64,000 nt of DNA, taken from assembly GCF_019602855.1 (NCBI RefSeq), contig NZ_CP080767.1, positions 124,001 to 188,000 of the forward strand. The letters run 5' to 3'. The translations under genes were made by a program, and so were the position numbers. Under the pieces are notes generated by a model, which saw nothing but the letters and a program-made list of their open reading frames with translations, was not told the origin of the DNA and did no database searches. How positions within the stretch are numbered: the first letter of the stretch is position 1; every line of letters starts with the position of its first letter. This document shows, piece by piece, positions 20,983-30,526 of the stretch. This stretch comes from Cupriavidus pinatubonensis. Lineage in GTDB: Bacteria > Pseudomonadota > Gammaproteobacteria > Burkholderiales > Burkholderiaceae.

Positions 20983-22383
20983 CTATTCCGGCTGCGTCTC
21001 GCCGATGGGTTCTTCCGCCGGTGCCAGGACCGATGCGGTGAGCGGGACTTCGACGCGGATGCTCACTCCGGTATTGGGCGACGACACGATCTCCATGCTG
21101 CCGCCCAGCGCTGTCACGCGCTGCTCCATGCCTAGCAGGCCATGGTGTCCTGCGGTGCTGCCGGCATCGAAATCGGGCGGCAGGCCCTTGCCATCGTCGT
21201 GAACGGTCAGCGTCAGCTGTTCGTCGGTGCAACCGACCGACAGCCGGATATGCGTGGCCTGCGAATACTTGCTGGCGTTGGTGAGTGACTCCTGGGCGAT
21301 GCGGTAGAGCGCGATCGCGGCGTCGTCGCGCAGGCGTGGCAGTTCTTCCGGCACGCTGACTTCGGATTCCCAGTGGTTACGCCCGGCAACGTCCTCGACC
21401 AGCTGGAGCAGCGCGGCACGCAGGCCGAGGTTGAGCAGCACGGTCGGCCGCAGGTCTTCGATCAGGCGGCGCTTGATCTGGATGCCCTGGTCCACGTGAA
21501 GCATCACGCGCGACAGCTTTTCGGCGGCTTCCGGCTGGCTTTCCTGTACGCGCCGGCGCACCCAGTGCAAGTCCAGCTTGATGGCAGTCAGGATCGCGCC
21601 AAGTTCGTCGTGCAGCTCCCGCGCAAGCCTGGTCTTCTCGTCCTCGGTCACGCGCTGCAGGTGGCCTGCGAGCGCCGATAGCTGGCGTGTGCGCGCGCGC
21701 ACCTTGCGATCGAGCCGCAGGCCTTCCTCCTCGGCCTGCGCGCGCGCTGATTCCGACATGGTCAGGCGCTTGGCATGGCCGAGTCCCACGGCGATCAGCA
21801 GCACGATATTGATGGCGGTCAGCAAGGCGATGCCATAGCGCGAAAGCTGCACGTCGCGCTCGGCGCCCTCCAGCCGGTGCGCGACGGTATCGGCTTCGCG
21901 CGCCTGCAGCCGGTCCAGGCCGCGGCGCGCGTTGTCCATGGTCTGCTTGCCGTAGTCGGTGCGCACCAGGTCCAGCGCCACCGCCAGGTCGCGCTTGCCG
22001 TACAGCAGCGTGAGCGCCATCTCATTGAGCTTGCTGCTGATCTGCTTGGAGGTCTCGCCAAACATCTGCAGCGCTTCGGGATCGGCCGCGTAGTCGGCGC
22101 GGATGTGCGCCATCAGCTCGTTGATGCGCGGCAGGGCCTGGTAATAGGGATCCAGGTAGCTGTCCTTGCCGGTCAGCAGGAAGCCGCGCTGGCCCGCCTC
22201 GGCATTGACCAGTTCGCCATTGAGCGCGGCCAGTTGCGTCTGCACGCGCTGCGAGCGGATGACCTCGTTGTAGCTTTCGCGCAGGCGTACGTTGCCGGTC
22301 TCTGACGCGACCAGCACGGCCAGGGTCAGCAGGATGCCGCCAGCGAGCAGCAGGGTATGTGGAAGGAAAGACTGCTTGAACAT
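20983..22383 (-). CDS. CHASE3-domain sensor histidine kinase (NarX-type)
   Basis: The 466-residue membrane kinase has an N-terminal helix (about 9-26), a CHASE3-like sensory region (about 30-175, with AEAGQRGFLLTGKDSYLDPY), a second helix (about 183-203), a HisKA_3 dimerisation box with the phospho-acceptor His in LARELHDELG, and a HATPase domain (DDGKGLPPDF, GLLGMEQRV). It should phosphorylate NarL-type regulators, and both regulators sit convergently beside it. CHASE3 ligands are usually unknown. Confidence 0.93.
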   Translation of the reverse strand: MFKQSFLPHTLLLAGGILLTLAVLVASETGNVRLRESYNEVIRSQRVQTQLAALNGELVNAEAGQRGFLLTGKDSYLDPYYQALPRINELMAHIRADYAADPEALQMFGETSKQISSKLNEMALTLLYGKRDLAVALDLVRTDYGKQTMDNARRGLDRLQAREADTVAHRLEGAERDVQLSRYGIALLTAINIVLLIAVGLGHAKRLTMSESARAQAEEEGLRLDRKVRARTRQLSALAGHLQRVTEDEKTRLARELHDELGAILTAIKLDLHWVRRRVQESQPEAAEKLSRVMLHVDQGIQIKRRLIEDLRPTVLLNLGLRAALLQLVEDVAGRNHWESEVSVPEELPRLRDDAAIALYRIAQESLTNASKYSQATHIRLSVGCTDEQLTLTVHDDGKGLPPDFDAGSTAGHHGLLGMEQRVTALGGSMEIVSSPNTGVSIRVEVPLTASVLAPAEEPIGETQPE

Positions 22384-22459
22384 GAGGCAATTCCTCGGTG
22401 GGGCGCTTGCCGCCGGGGTGCGGCCATGGGATCACATCCTCACGGCGAGGTCAACCTTT

Positions 22460-22481
22460 GAAAGTGGCCGCGGCCACTTTC
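22460..22481. promoter_or_regulatory. Perfect 22-bp palindrome between kinase and DUF1328 genes
   Basis: Arm GAAAGTGGCCG and its exact complement meet with no spacer, 77 bases before the kinase start (22383) and about 200 before the DUF1328 start. The 301-base gap (22384-22684) holds no other feature I can support. Perfect length and symmetry favour a protein-binding site over a terminator (no T tract). Confidence 0.5.
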
Positions 22482-22684
22482 GGCATGCACGATTCGACGC
22501 TGCATGCGGTGCTCCGGGCGGGCACTGTAGGACTTGGCTGACAGCGGAATCGGCCCGCTGTCGGTGTCTGCGCCGGGGAGGGCTTCCTACGATGAGGCTA
22601 TGAGCTTGTTCGTCACCGCGCAAGCCCTAACCGGCGATTCCGTCCGCCAGGCGGGCAGGTTTCGCCTCCTTCGGGAGTCCAGTC

Positions 22685-22849
22685 ATGCTGCAATATGCAC
22701 TCGTCTTTTTCGTTATCGCGCTGATTGCCGCGGTTTTCGGTTTTGGCGGTATTGCTGCCGGCGCCGTAGAGATCGCGAAAATCCTGTTCTTCATTTTCCT
22801 GATCGTGGCTTTGGTTACCGCCGTAATGGGTCTGGTCCGCAGACGGTGA
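22685..22849 (+). CDS. DUF1328 small membrane protein (YtjA family)
   Basis: A 54-residue gene starts [22 protein letters not shown] and ends MGLVRRR. Two hydrophobic helices (about 4-24 and 28-50) flank a short GIAAGAVEI turn, matching DUF1328, and a GGGAG lies 7 bases before the ATG. Members are inner-membrane proteins of unknown role, often linked to stress. It is followed after 45 bases by the DUF883 gene, consistent with one transcript. Confidence 0.85.
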   Translation: MLQYALVFFVIALIAAVFGFGGIAAGAVEIAKILFFIFLIVALVTAVMGLVRRR

Positions 22850-22894
22850 CGCTTAACGCGCCCTGACCTGTGCCCCACGACCTGAGGAGAGCCC

Positions 22895-23314
22895 ATGCTG
22901 ACGCAGAACCCCAAAGTCCGGAAGGAAATCACCCACCTCGCCGACAGCGCCGACAGCACCATTCGCCGGATCCGGCACGCCGCACGCGATACGCGCGACG
23001 CGGCAGGGCCCATCTCGGACGAGGTGAAATCGCTGATCTCGCAGCTCCAGCACACCATCGAAGTGCTGGCCAGCGAAGGATCGGAGCAAAGCCTGAACGC
23101 CGGGCGCCGCCTGCGCGCGCGGGCCAGTGAAATGACGGAGCGCTTGCGGGCGCAAGCCGAGGATGGCGTATCCCAGGTCCGCGAACGGATGGATGGAGCC
23201 GTCGTGCATGCCCAGCAGCGCGTAGCAGAGTCCCCGCTGAAAGCCGTGGGACTGGCAGCCGCGATCGGCGCGCTGATTGGGCTGATGCTGGCCACCCGCA
23301 ATCACCGGGAGTAG
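22895..23314 (+). CDS. DUF883 / YqjD-ElaB family membrane-tail protein
   Basis: The 139-residue protein is mostly charged amphipathic helix (about 1-105) with a single C-terminal membrane segment (AVGLAAAIGALIGLMLA, about 117-133) and the AESPLKAVG motif typical of DUF883. E. coli YqjD of this type binds ribosomes at the membrane in stationary phase; the same role here is inferred. A strong terminator follows. Confidence 0.85.
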   Translation: MLTQNPKVRKEITHLADSADSTIRRIRHAARDTRDAAGPISDEVKSLISQLQHTIEVLASEGSEQSLNAGRRLRARASEMTERLRAQAEDGVSQVRERMDGAVVHAQQRVAESPLKAVGLAAAIGALIGLMLATRNHRE

Positions 23315-23393
23315 CACGCTGCGGCCATCCGCGGGCAGGCGCGATGGCCGGCAACATTCCCCCCTTGTCCGGAAGACATCCACGATCCGGAAG

Positions 23394-23430
23394 CCCGACG
23401 CCGCCATGGCGGCGTCGGGCGCTTTTTTTT
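23394..23430 (+). terminator. Rho-independent terminator of the DUF1328-DUF883 unit
   Basis: A perfect 26-bp palindrome (arm CCCGACGCCGCCA centred on CCATGG) is followed by CGC and eight T. Confidence 0.9.
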
Positions 23431-23486
23431 GTATGTGCAGCCATTACGGCGCTGCGACAAAACGCAGCACCGTCCTCAGAATTTCC

Positions 23487-23804
23487 TCACACGCCCCAGA
23501 GTACGTCCACGCCTTCGCGCTGCGAGGCGCGCAGCATGTCGAGGAACGGATAGGCGCGCTGGCCGAGGTGCAGCGGCTCCTCTTCCTCTTCGTCATGCTT
23601 GCCGTCGACGGCGGCTTCGGCGGGGTGAGTGCGCTTGGCGTCGGAAACCGCGGCTTCGAGTTTCTGGATCGCGCGCGGCAGTTCTTCCACTGTGATCACC
23701 CCTCGCTCTCCAAGATGCTTGCCGATGATGCCCATGAGCGTCACGGCCAGATCTCGCATCATGATCAGGTCCTGCGCGGCGTGGGATTTGAAGGTGATCA
23801 GCAT
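23487..23804 (-). CDS. DUF1840 small protein
   Basis: The 105-residue protein begins MLITFKSHAAQDLIMMRDLA, the conserved DUF1840 opening, and has a Glu-rich stretch (DGKHDEEEEEPLHLG) and LGQRAYPFLDMLR near the end. The family is soluble and of unknown function, common in Burkholderiales. AGGAAAC precedes the start; a longer frame upstream is not needed. It is divergent from argS. Confidence 0.85.
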   Translation of the reverse strand: MLITFKSHAAQDLIMMRDLAVTLMGIIGKHLGERGVITVEELPRAIQKLEAAVSDAKRTHPAEAAVDGKHDEEEEEPLHLGQRAYPFLDMLRASQREGVDVLWGV

Positions 23805-23909
23805 GATGTTGTTTCCTTTCACGGACCTGCAGAAGGCGGGTTCCCCGGGGGAAGTCACCGCTCGGATTGTGGCTCTTGCGAGCCGCGCGCATGATGTCAG
23901 CATAGCACC

Positions 23910-23918
23910 TGATAAAAT
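23910..23918 (+). promoter_or_regulatory. argS: Extended -10 promoter element upstream of argS
   Basis: TGATAAAAT sits about 160 bases before the argS start and is part of GCACCTGATAAAAT, identical to the element before metH. No consensus -35 was found. Confidence 0.5.
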
Positions 23919-24076
23919 TCCGCGTTTCCGAATTCCATTGCCGGTCACGCGGCGCGGCGCGCACTTGCGCACCGCTTTCGGCGTTCCGCACGTGCTCTCT
24001 GCCGGCCATTGCCGGTTTGGCTGCGCGGGCCGACGCACCGCCTGCCCGACTACCGCCCAACAGGGCCTCGACACCC

Positions 24077-25864
24077 ATGCTGCCTGTTCAGACCTCCAAT
24101 CTTGCCGCTGCGTTCACTGATGCCGTGCGCGCGCTCGCGCCGGCCGATGCGGCCCTGCCCGCCGTGACATTCGAGCGGCCGAAGGCCGCCGCCCACGGCG
24201 ACCTGGCATGCAACATCGCCATGCAGGTGGCGCGCGCGCTCAAGAGCAATCCGCGCGAACTGGCCCAGCGCATCGTGGCGATGGTGCAGGCCGATCCGCG
24301 CGCGGCCGAACTGGTCGCGGGCATGGAGATCGCCGGCCCGGGCTTCATCAACCTGCGCCTGACGCCGGCCGCCAAGGCGGACGTGTTGCGCGCGGTGCTG
24401 AGCGAGGGCGACGGCTACGGCGCCCAGGAGCGCGGCATGCACGGCAACGTGCTGGTCGAATTCGTCTCGGCCAACCCGACCGGCCCGCTGCACGTCGGCC
24501 ATGGCCGTCAGGCGGCGCTCGGCGACGCGCTGGCCAATCTGCTGTCGTGGCAGGGCTATGACGTGCACCGCGAGTTCTACTACAACGACGCCGGCGTGCA
24601 GATCCAGAACCTGGCCGTGTCGGTGCAGGCGCGCGCGCGGGGCTTCAAGCCCGGCGATGCCAACTGGCCGGAAGCCGCCTACAACGGCGACTACATCGGC
24701 GACATCGCCGCCGACTTCCTGGCCGGCAAGACCGTGAGCGCGTCCGATGGCGAGCCGGTGACCGCGTCGGGCAACCCAGAGGATCTCGACTCGATCCGCA
24801 AATTCGCGGTGACCTACCTGCGCAACGAGCAGGACATTGACCTGCAGGCCTTCGGCGTCAAGTTCGACCACTACTACCTGGAATCATCGCTGTACACCGA
24901 CGGCCGCGTCGAAGCCGCGGTGCAGGGTCTGGTCGGCAAGGGCAAGACCTACGAGAGCGAAGGCGCGCTGTGGCTGCGCACCACCGACGACGGCGACGAC
25001 AAGGACCGGGTCATGAAGAAGACCGACGGTACCTACACGTACTTCGTGCCGGACGTGGCCTACCACACCACCAAGTGGGAGCGCGGCTTCACCAAGGTCA
25101 TTAACGTACAGGGCAGCGACCACCACGGCACCATCGCGCGCGTGCGCGCCGGGCTGCAGGGGCTCGACATCGGCATCCCCAAGGGCTACCCCGACTACGT
25201 GCTGCACAAGATGGTCACCGTGATGAAGAACGGCGAGGAGGTGAAGATCTCCAAGCGTGCCGGCTCGTATGTGACCGTGCGCGACCTGATCGAGTGGTCA
25301 AACGGCGGCGATGAAACCATTCGCGGCTGCCTGGACGCAGGCGTGGCCGACTGGCCCGAGCACTTCACGCGCGGGCGCGATGCCGTGCGCTTCTTCCTGC
25401 TGTCGCGCAAGGCTGACACGGAGTTCGTGTTCGACGTGGACCTCGCGCTCAAGCAGAACGACGAGAACCCGGTGTACTACGTGCAGTACGCCCACGCGCG
25501 CATCTGCTCGATCTTCGAATCGTGGGGCGGCGCCGACTGGGAAAGCCGCCTGGCCGAACTGGCCGGCACCGACCTGGCCGCCGTCACCGGTGCCGACGCG
25601 AGCCCGCAGGCACTGGCGCTGGGCCAGCGCCTGGCCGAGTTCCCCGAGATGCTGGCCGCCGCTGCGGGCGAACTGGCGCCGCACGCCGTTGCGTTCTACC
25701 TGCGCGACCTGGCCGGCGATTTCCACGCGTTCTACAACGCCGACCGCGTGCTGGTCGATGACGAAGCCGTCAAGCGTGCCCGCCTGGCACTGCTGGCCGC
25801 CACGCGCCAGGTGCTGCGCAATGGCCTGGCGGTGATCGGCGTCTCGGCGCCGCGCCGCATGTAA
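24077..25864 (+). CDS. argS: Arginyl-tRNA synthetase
   Basis: The 595-residue class I synthetase has an N-terminal Arg-specific domain, the HIGH-like [12 protein letters not shown], the KMSKS-like EVKISKRAG, and a DALR anticodon-binding domain at the C terminus ([23 protein letters not shown]). Starts [17 protein letters not shown]. Length is standard. Downstream is a hairpin and then a SPOR gene. Confidence 0.96.
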   Translation: MLPVQTSNLAAAFTDAVRALAPADAALPAVTFERPKAAAHGDLACNIAMQVARALKSNPRELAQRIVAMVQADPRAAELVAGMEIAGPGFINLRLTPAAKADVLRAVLSEGDGYGAQERGMHGNVLVEFVSANPTGPLHVGHGRQAALGDALANLLSWQGYDVHREFYYNDAGVQIQNLAVSVQARARGFKPGDANWPEAAYNGDYIGDIAADFLAGKTVSASDGEPVTASGNPEDLDSIRKFAVTYLRNEQDIDLQAFGVKFDHYYLESSLYTDGRVEAAVQGLVGKGKTYESEGALWLRTTDDGDDKDRVMKKTDGTYTYFVPDVAYHTTKWERGFTKVINVQGSDHHGTIARVRAGLQGLDIGIPKGYPDYVLHKMVTVMKNGEEVKISKRAGSYVTVRDLIEWSNGGDETIRGCLDAGVADWPEHFTRGRDAVRFFLLSRKADTEFVFDVDLALKQNDENPVYYVQYAHARICSIFESWGGADWESRLAELAGTDLAAVTGADASPQALALGQRLAEFPEMLAAAAGELAPHAVAFYLRDLAGDFHAFYNADRVLVDDEAVKRARLALLAATRQVLRNGLAVIGVSAPRRM

Positions 25865-25934
25865 GTACGGAAGTCAAGGCACCGGCGTGCGATCGGGCCG
25901 GCTGGCGGGGCAGTGTTGCTCCGCAATGTGGCCG

Positions 25935-25965
25935 GCGCCGCCGCGGGCGGCGCTGGCACTATAAT
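25935..25965 (+). promoter_or_regulatory. GC hairpin and TATAAT between argS and the SPOR gene
   Basis: Hairpin GCGCCGCC/GGCGGCGC (25935-25953, 3-base loop) is followed by a perfect TATAAT at 25960-25965, 25 bases before the start at 25991. It may end argS and start the SPOR gene; no -35 is evident. Confidence 0.5.
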
Positions 25966-25990
25966 CTCCCGGCAACACCTAAGAGGACTT

Positions 25991-26779
25991 ATGCAACAGC
26001 AACGCAAGCGCGACGCGCGCAGTGCCCGCCGCAGCCAGCAGCGCGGGGGAACGTTCCTGGGCCTGGTGCTCGGGCTGATCGTCGGCCTGGCCATTGCCGT
26101 GGTGGTCGCCCTGTATATCACCAAGTCGCCGGCGCCGTTCCAGCAGAAGAATGCGCCGCCCCGGCCCAGCGAACCCGGCAACGTAACCAGCAACCTGCCG
26201 AGCCCCACGCAATCGCAGTCTCAGCAGGAAGGCCCGACCGACCCGAACAAGCCGCTGTGGAGCAAGACGCCGGCCAAGCCGGTTGGCCAGCCCGCGCCTG
26301 AAGCGCAGCCGCAGCAACAGCCGCCCGTGGCCACCGCGCCGGAGAACCGCAACGGCAATGGCAATAGCAACGGAAACGGCAACGGTGACCGCCAGCCGCC
26401 CGTGGCGGTCGCGCGCCCCGCGGAAAAGCCCGCCGAGAAGCCGGTTGAAAAGCCTGCCGACAGGACAGTTGCGAACAACAAGCCGGCCGAGAAGCCGGTG
26501 TCGGATCCGATTGCCGAGATTGCCCAGGCAGATGCCAACAAGGTGGGCTACCTGCTGCAGGTCGGTGCGTTCCGCTCGTCGGACGACGCCGATCGCCAGA
26601 AGGCCAACCTGGCGATGCAGGGTTTCGAAGCCAGGATCACCGACCGTGACGTCAACGGCGTCAAGATGTACCGCGTCCGCATCGGCCCCTATGCCCGCAT
26701 CGAGGACATGAACAAGGCGCGCGACCGGCTGCAGTCGGCCGGATTCGATGCCTCCGTGATCCGCTTCACCAAGCAGTAA
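25991..26779 (+). CDS. SPOR-domain membrane protein (FtsN-like architecture)
   Basis: The 262-residue protein has a basic N-terminus, one membrane helix (about 22-44), a long Pro/Gln/Asn/Lys-rich linker with PAEKP repeats (about residues 140-170), and a C-terminal SPOR domain (about 183-262: YLLQVGAFRSSDDADRQKANL...). Architecture is like FtsN/DedD, which target septal peptidoglycan; identification as FtsN itself is not certain. AAGAGGA precedes the ATG. It is followed by dsbA. Confidence 0.85.
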   Translation: MQQQRKRDARSARRSQQRGGTFLGLVLGLIVGLAIAVVVALYITKSPAPFQQKNAPPRPSEPGNVTSNLPSPTQSQSQQEGPTDPNKPLWSKTPAKPVGQPAPEAQPQQQPPVATAPENRNGNGNSNGNGNGDRQPPVAVARPAEKPAEKPVEKPADRTVANNKPAEKPVSDPIAEIAQADANKVGYLLQVGAFRSSDDADRQKANLAMQGFEARITDRDVNGVKMYRVRIGPYARIEDMNKARDRLQSAGFDASVIRFTKQ

Positions 26780-26882
26780 CGCGCTGTAACCACGAGGCTG
26801 GCGGCCCCGCTGAACCGGATGCCGCCGCCGCTGTCATACGCTCATCGCCCAAACCTCGCCCAAACCGGAAGGCCGTTCCAAG

Positions 26883-27518
26883 ATGAAGAAACTTGCCGCA
26901 CTGATTGCTACGTTCGCCGCTGTCGGCAGCCTGTTGATGACTGCCCCCGCCCACGCGGCGCCCACCGAAGGCAAGGAATACCAGGTGCTGAAGGCGCCGC
27001 AGCCTGTGCCGGCGGGCAAGATCGAAGTCACCGAGTTCTTCTGGTACGGCTGCCCGCACTGCTTCGATTTCGAGCCCGAACTCGAAGCGTGGGTCAAGAA
27101 GCAGGGCAAGGACGTGGTCTTCAAGCGGGTGCCCGTGGCCTTCCGCGACGACCTGCTGCCGCACACGAAGATCTTCTATGCGCTGGAGTCCATCGGCAAG
27201 CTGGACGCCATGCATGCCAAGGTCTTCAACGCGATCCACGTCGACCGCAAGCGCATGCTGGACCCGAATGAGATCGCCGATTTCATGGCCAAGAACGGCA
27301 TCGACCGCAAGGCGTTCCTCGATGCCTATAACTCGTTCTCGGTGACGACCAACGCGCAGCGTGCGAACAAGATTGCCGACGCGTACAAGGTCGACGGCGT
27401 GCCGACCGTGGTGGTCCAGGGCAAGTACGTGACTTCGCCGTCCATTGCTGGCACCAAGACCGGTGCAATCCAGGCCATGGATTACCTGGTGACCCAGGTC
27501 CGCGACAAGAAGCTCTGA
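26883..27518 (+). CDS. dsbA: Periplasmic thiol:disulfide oxidoreductase DsbA
   Basis: The 211-residue precursor has a signal peptide (cleavage near AHA-APTEG), the CPHC active site at Cys57/Cys60 in FFWYGCPHCFDFEP, and a cis-Pro loop (VDGVPTVVVQG). DsbA introduces disulfides into exported proteins and is reoxidised by DsbB. Gene order SPOR-dsbA is a common beta-proteobacterial arrangement. A strong terminator follows. Confidence 0.95.
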   Translation: MKKLAALIATFAAVGSLLMTAPAHAAPTEGKEYQVLKAPQPVPAGKIEVTEFFWYGCPHCFDFEPELEAWVKKQGKDVVFKRVPVAFRDDLLPHTKIFYALESIGKLDAMHAKVFNAIHVDRKRMLDPNEIADFMAKNGIDRKAFLDAYNSFSVTTNAQRANKIADAYKVDGVPTVVVQGKYVTSPSIAGTKTGAIQAMDYLVTQVRDKKL

Positions 27519-27531
27519 ACGCGATTTCCCG

Positions 27532-27567
27532 AAGGCCGGTACGATGTCGTACCGGCCTTTTTTTATT
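27532..27567 (+). terminator. Rho-independent terminator of dsbA
   Basis: Stem AAGGCCGGTACG with its complement and a small loop, followed by seven T, 13 bases past the stop. Confidence 0.92.
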
Positions 27568-27585
27568 TGAGCTTCCGGTAGACCG

Positions 27586-28383
27586 ATGCGCCCCCTGAAA
27601 GTCTTCCTCACCGGCGCCTCCAGCGGCCTGGGCCAGGCGCTGGCGCGCGAATATGCGCAGCAAGGCGCCATCCTCGGGCTCGTCGCGCGGCGTGAAGATG
27701 CCCTGCGCGACCTTGCCCAAAGCCTGCCCAATCCTGGCGCCGTGCACGTCTATGCCGCCGATGTGCGCGATGCCGACGCCATGCAGCGGGCCGCGCAGGA
27801 CTTCCTGGACCGCTACGGCGTGCCCGACGTGGTCATCGCCAACGCCGGCGTGTCGGTCGGCACGGTGGCCAGCGAGCGCGAGGACCTCGAAGCGTTCCGC
27901 ATGGTCATGGATACCAACTGGTTCGGCGTGCTGACCACCTTCCAGCCCTTCCTGCAGCCCATGCGCGACCGGGACCCCGGTGTCGGCGGCTGGCGCGGCA
28001 CGCTGGTCGGCATTGCCAGCGTGGCCGGTGTGCGCGGGCTGCCGGGCGGTGGTGCGTACAGCGCGTCCAAGTCCGCGGTGATCAAGCTGCTGGAAAGCCT
28101 GCGGCTGGAAGAGCGCCGCCATGGCATCCGCGTGGTGACCATCGCGCCCGGCTATATCCGTACGCCGATGACGGCGCACAACCCGTACCGCATGCCGTTC
28201 CTGACCGATGCCGACGTTTTTGCGCGCAAGGCCGTCAAGGCGATCGGCGCCGGCAGCCGCTTCAAGGTGATCCCCTGGCAGATGGGCATGGTCGCGTCGC
28301 TGATGCACCTGATGCCACGCTGGCTTTACGATGCGCTGGCGGCAAGCGCGCCGCGCAAGCCGCGCAACGGCGAAGGGGACTGA
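27586..28383 (+). CDS. SDR-family oxidoreductase
   Basis: The 265-residue short-chain dehydrogenase has the cofactor motif TGASSGLG (residues 9-16), NAG (ANAGVSVG), catalytic Ser (GIASVAG) and YSASK (Tyr/Lys). Substrate is unknown; the length and C-terminal MASLMHLMPRWLYDAL suggest a classical membrane-associated lipid-type SDR, but this is inferred. It ends two bases before the BtuF-like gene, so the two are coupled. Confidence 0.88.
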   Translation: MRPLKVFLTGASSGLGQALAREYAQQGAILGLVARREDALRDLAQSLPNPGAVHVYAADVRDADAMQRAAQDFLDRYGVPDVVIANAGVSVGTVASEREDLEAFRMVMDTNWFGVLTTFQPFLQPMRDRDPGVGGWRGTLVGIASVAGVRGLPGGGAYSASKSAVIKLLESLRLEERRHGIRVVTIAPGYIRTPMTAHNPYRMPFLTDADVFARKAVKAIGAGSRFKVIPWQMGMVASLMHLMPRWLYDALAASAPRKPRNGEGD

Positions 28384-28385
28384 CC

Positions 28386-29213
28386 ATGTGGCGCGACGCC
28401 ATCGGCGAGCAGCATGCCGCGGCCAGCGGCGATGTGCGCATCGCCTCGCTGGTGCCGTCGGTGACGGAGCTGCTATTTTCGCTGGAACTGGGCGAGCAGA
28501 TGGTCGCACGCACGGGCTTCTGCATCCATCCGGAACCGGCCGTGCGCGCCGTGGCCAAGGTGGGCGGCACCAAGGACGTGAAGCTGGACCGCCTGCGCGA
28601 TCTGGCGCCCACGCATGTCGTGGTCAATATCGACGAGAACCGCCGCGAAACCGTGGAGGAGATCCGCGCCTTCGTGCCCAACGTGATCGTCACGCATCCG
28701 TGCGCGCCGGAAGACAATTTCGAGTTGTACCGGCTGCTCGGCGGCATTTTCGGACGCCAGCCGCAGGCCGAGCGCCTGTGCGCCGCGCTGCAGGCGGAAC
28801 TGAAGGCCATCCAAGCGCGTGCGTGGCCCGCCCGCAAGGTGCTCTACGCGATCTGGCAGGACCCATGGATGACCGTGTCGCGCAATACCTATATCAGCCG
28901 CATGCTGGCGCTGGTGAACTGGCAGACCTGGCCCGAAGAGACGCCGCAGGCGTGCGCGGACGGCGACTGCACCCGGCCGAACGCGGCGGGAGAGCGCTAT
29001 CCGAGCTTTCGCTGGAACGACGCGCTGGTACGTGGGCTCGATGAGGTGCTGCTGTCCACCGAGCCCTACCGCTTTACCGAAGACCATGCCGACGCGCTCG
29101 AGCGGCAGCTCGGCAAGCCGGTGCAGCTGGTCGATGGCGAGATGCTGTCCTGGTACGGCAGCCGCGCCATTGAAGGGGTGCGCTACCTCGCCGCGCTGGC
29201 TGCGCGCGGCTGA
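28386..29213 (+). CDS. Cobalamin-binding protein, BtuF-like periplasmic-binding fold
   Basis: The 275-residue protein resembles BtuF/helical-backbone binding proteins: IASLVPSVTELLFSLELGEQMVARTGFCIHP, KVGGTKDVKLDRLRDLAPTHVVVNIDENR, and a C-terminal RPHAxx-like ending. No signal peptide is seen, so it would be cytosolic or use an unusual export route; that is odd for a solute-binding protein. It may act in cobamide salvage or be an unrelated metal-chelate binder. Confidence 0.7.
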   Translation: MWRDAIGEQHAAASGDVRIASLVPSVTELLFSLELGEQMVARTGFCIHPEPAVRAVAKVGGTKDVKLDRLRDLAPTHVVVNIDENRRETVEEIRAFVPNVIVTHPCAPEDNFELYRLLGGIFGRQPQAERLCAALQAELKAIQARAWPARKVLYAIWQDPWMTVSRNTYISRMLALVNWQTWPEETPQACADGDCTRPNAAGERYPSFRWNDALVRGLDEVLLSTEPYRFTEDHADALERQLGKPVQLVDGEMLSWYGSRAIEGVRYLAALAARG

Positions 29214-29219
29214 GCGATA

Positions 29220-30296
29220 TCAAGCCGCCCGAAAGCGGATCACACCGTCATCGCCCGTTTCCCGCACCAGCTCGCCGCGATGCCACAGCGCATGCAGGTG
29301 CGCGAGCGATTCGCCCATCGCAAACGTCATCTGGTGGATGTCGAACTGGCGCTTGAAGATCACGCTGACGATATCGTGCGCGCAGCACGGCTTTTCGCGG
29401 CACGCTTCGAGCGTTTCGGCGAGGCGATCCACATGGTGTTCGCGCAGTTGGGCGATGCGCGTGTGCAGGTTGCGGAAGGGCCGGCCGTGCGATGGCAGGA
29501 TCAGCACGTCCTCGGGCAGGCCTTCGTACTTGCTCAGTGAATCGAGATAGAGCTGCAGCGAGTTGGCTTCCGGCTCCATGTCGAACACACTGACATTGGT
29601 CGAGATGCGCGGCAGCACCATGTCGCCGGAGATCAGCACATGGGTCGCAGCGTTGTAAAGCGCCACGTGCTCGGGCGAATGGCCGAAACCGGTGATCACG
29701 CGCCAGCCCGAAGTCGCCGGATCGGTGCCGATCGTGACCGTGTCGCCGTCCATCAGGCGGCGATACTGCGTGGGCAGGTCTGGCACCAGCGACGGGTAGT
29801 AGGTCTTGCGCGCGCGCAGCTTTTCCTGGCTGTCCGGGTCGGTCAGGCCGTGGCGCGCGAAGTGTTCGGCGGCCAGCTCGCCGCCGGCGCTGGAACCCGC
29901 GCCGGTGCCGCTGCCCATCACGCGCGCGCTCATGTAGTCGCCCAGGCTCATCCACAGCCGCACATCGAAGCGCTTGCACAGCCAATGCGCCAGGCCGACA
30001 TGGTCCGGGTGGCTGTGCGTGACCAGCACGCGCAACACCGGCAGCCCTTCGAGTTCGTTGGCGAAGATGGTTTCCCAGTGCGCCTTGATGGTGTCGTTGG
30101 TGATGCCGCAGTCGATGATGGTCCAGCCGTCTTTGCCGTCCTGGTGATCCCGCAGCAGCCACAGGTTGATGTGGTCGAGCGCGAAGGGCAGGGGCATGCG
30201 CAGCCAGTAGACGCCGGGCGCCACTTCCTGTTTGGCGCCGGGCGCGGGCATGGTGTCCGCGAACGGGTATTGGAGCTGGTGTTCGAGTGCGTTCAT
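29220..30296 (-). CDS. MBL-fold metallohydrolase
   Basis: The 358-residue protein has the metallo-beta-lactamase motif HSHPDHVG, downstream His in GFGHSPEHVALY, Asp in ISGDMVLP and His in LPSHGRPF. Starts MNALEHQ (a longer ATG exists at 30332; neither has a good ribosome site). It is likely a thioester or lactone hydrolase. It is divergent from the LiuR-like regulator with an operator-like palindrome between, so it may belong to the same regulon. Confidence 0.82.
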   Translation of the reverse strand: MNALEHQLQYPFADTMPAPGAKQEVAPGVYWLRMPLPFALDHINLWLLRDHQDGKDGWTIIDCGITNDTIKAHWETIFANELEGLPVLRVLVTHSHPDHVGLAHWLCKRFDVRLWMSLGDYMSARVMGSGTGAGSSAGGELAAEHFARHGLTDPDSQEKLRARKTYYPSLVPDLPTQYRRLMDGDTVTIGTDPATSGWRVITGFGHSPEHVALYNAATHVLISGDMVLPRISTNVSVFDMEPEANSLQLYLDSLSKYEGLPEDVLILPSHGRPFRNLHTRIAQLREHHVDRLAETLEACREKPCCAHDIVSVIFKRQFDIHQMTFAMGESLAHLHALWHRGELVRETGDDGVIRFRAA

Positions 30297-30427
30297 GAGG
30301 AGTCTCGTGATCGAAGCCCTGCGCCGTGTCACGCTGATTCACGCCGGGGCAGGCGGGCTTTCTTGTCTTTGCCGTCACGCCGGGCCAAATCGGCCGGGCA
30401 TGAAAGCACCGGTTGCCAGCCGCAGGC

Positions 30428-30451
30428 GTTGACGCTAACGTAAACGTCAAC
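30428..30451. promoter_or_regulatory. LiuR-type operator between the MBL and merR genes
   Basis: A 24-bp imperfect palindrome: left GTTGACGCTAAC, right GTAAACGTCAAC, ten of twelve positions matching. It closely resembles the perfect site at 31018-31041. Confidence 0.6.
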
Positions 30452-30526
30452 TCGTGCGACTCGTCTCCATCTTAAGCCAAAAGTTGACTTCGCAACGAAC
30501 GACCGTTCACTTACTTTGGGCGCACC

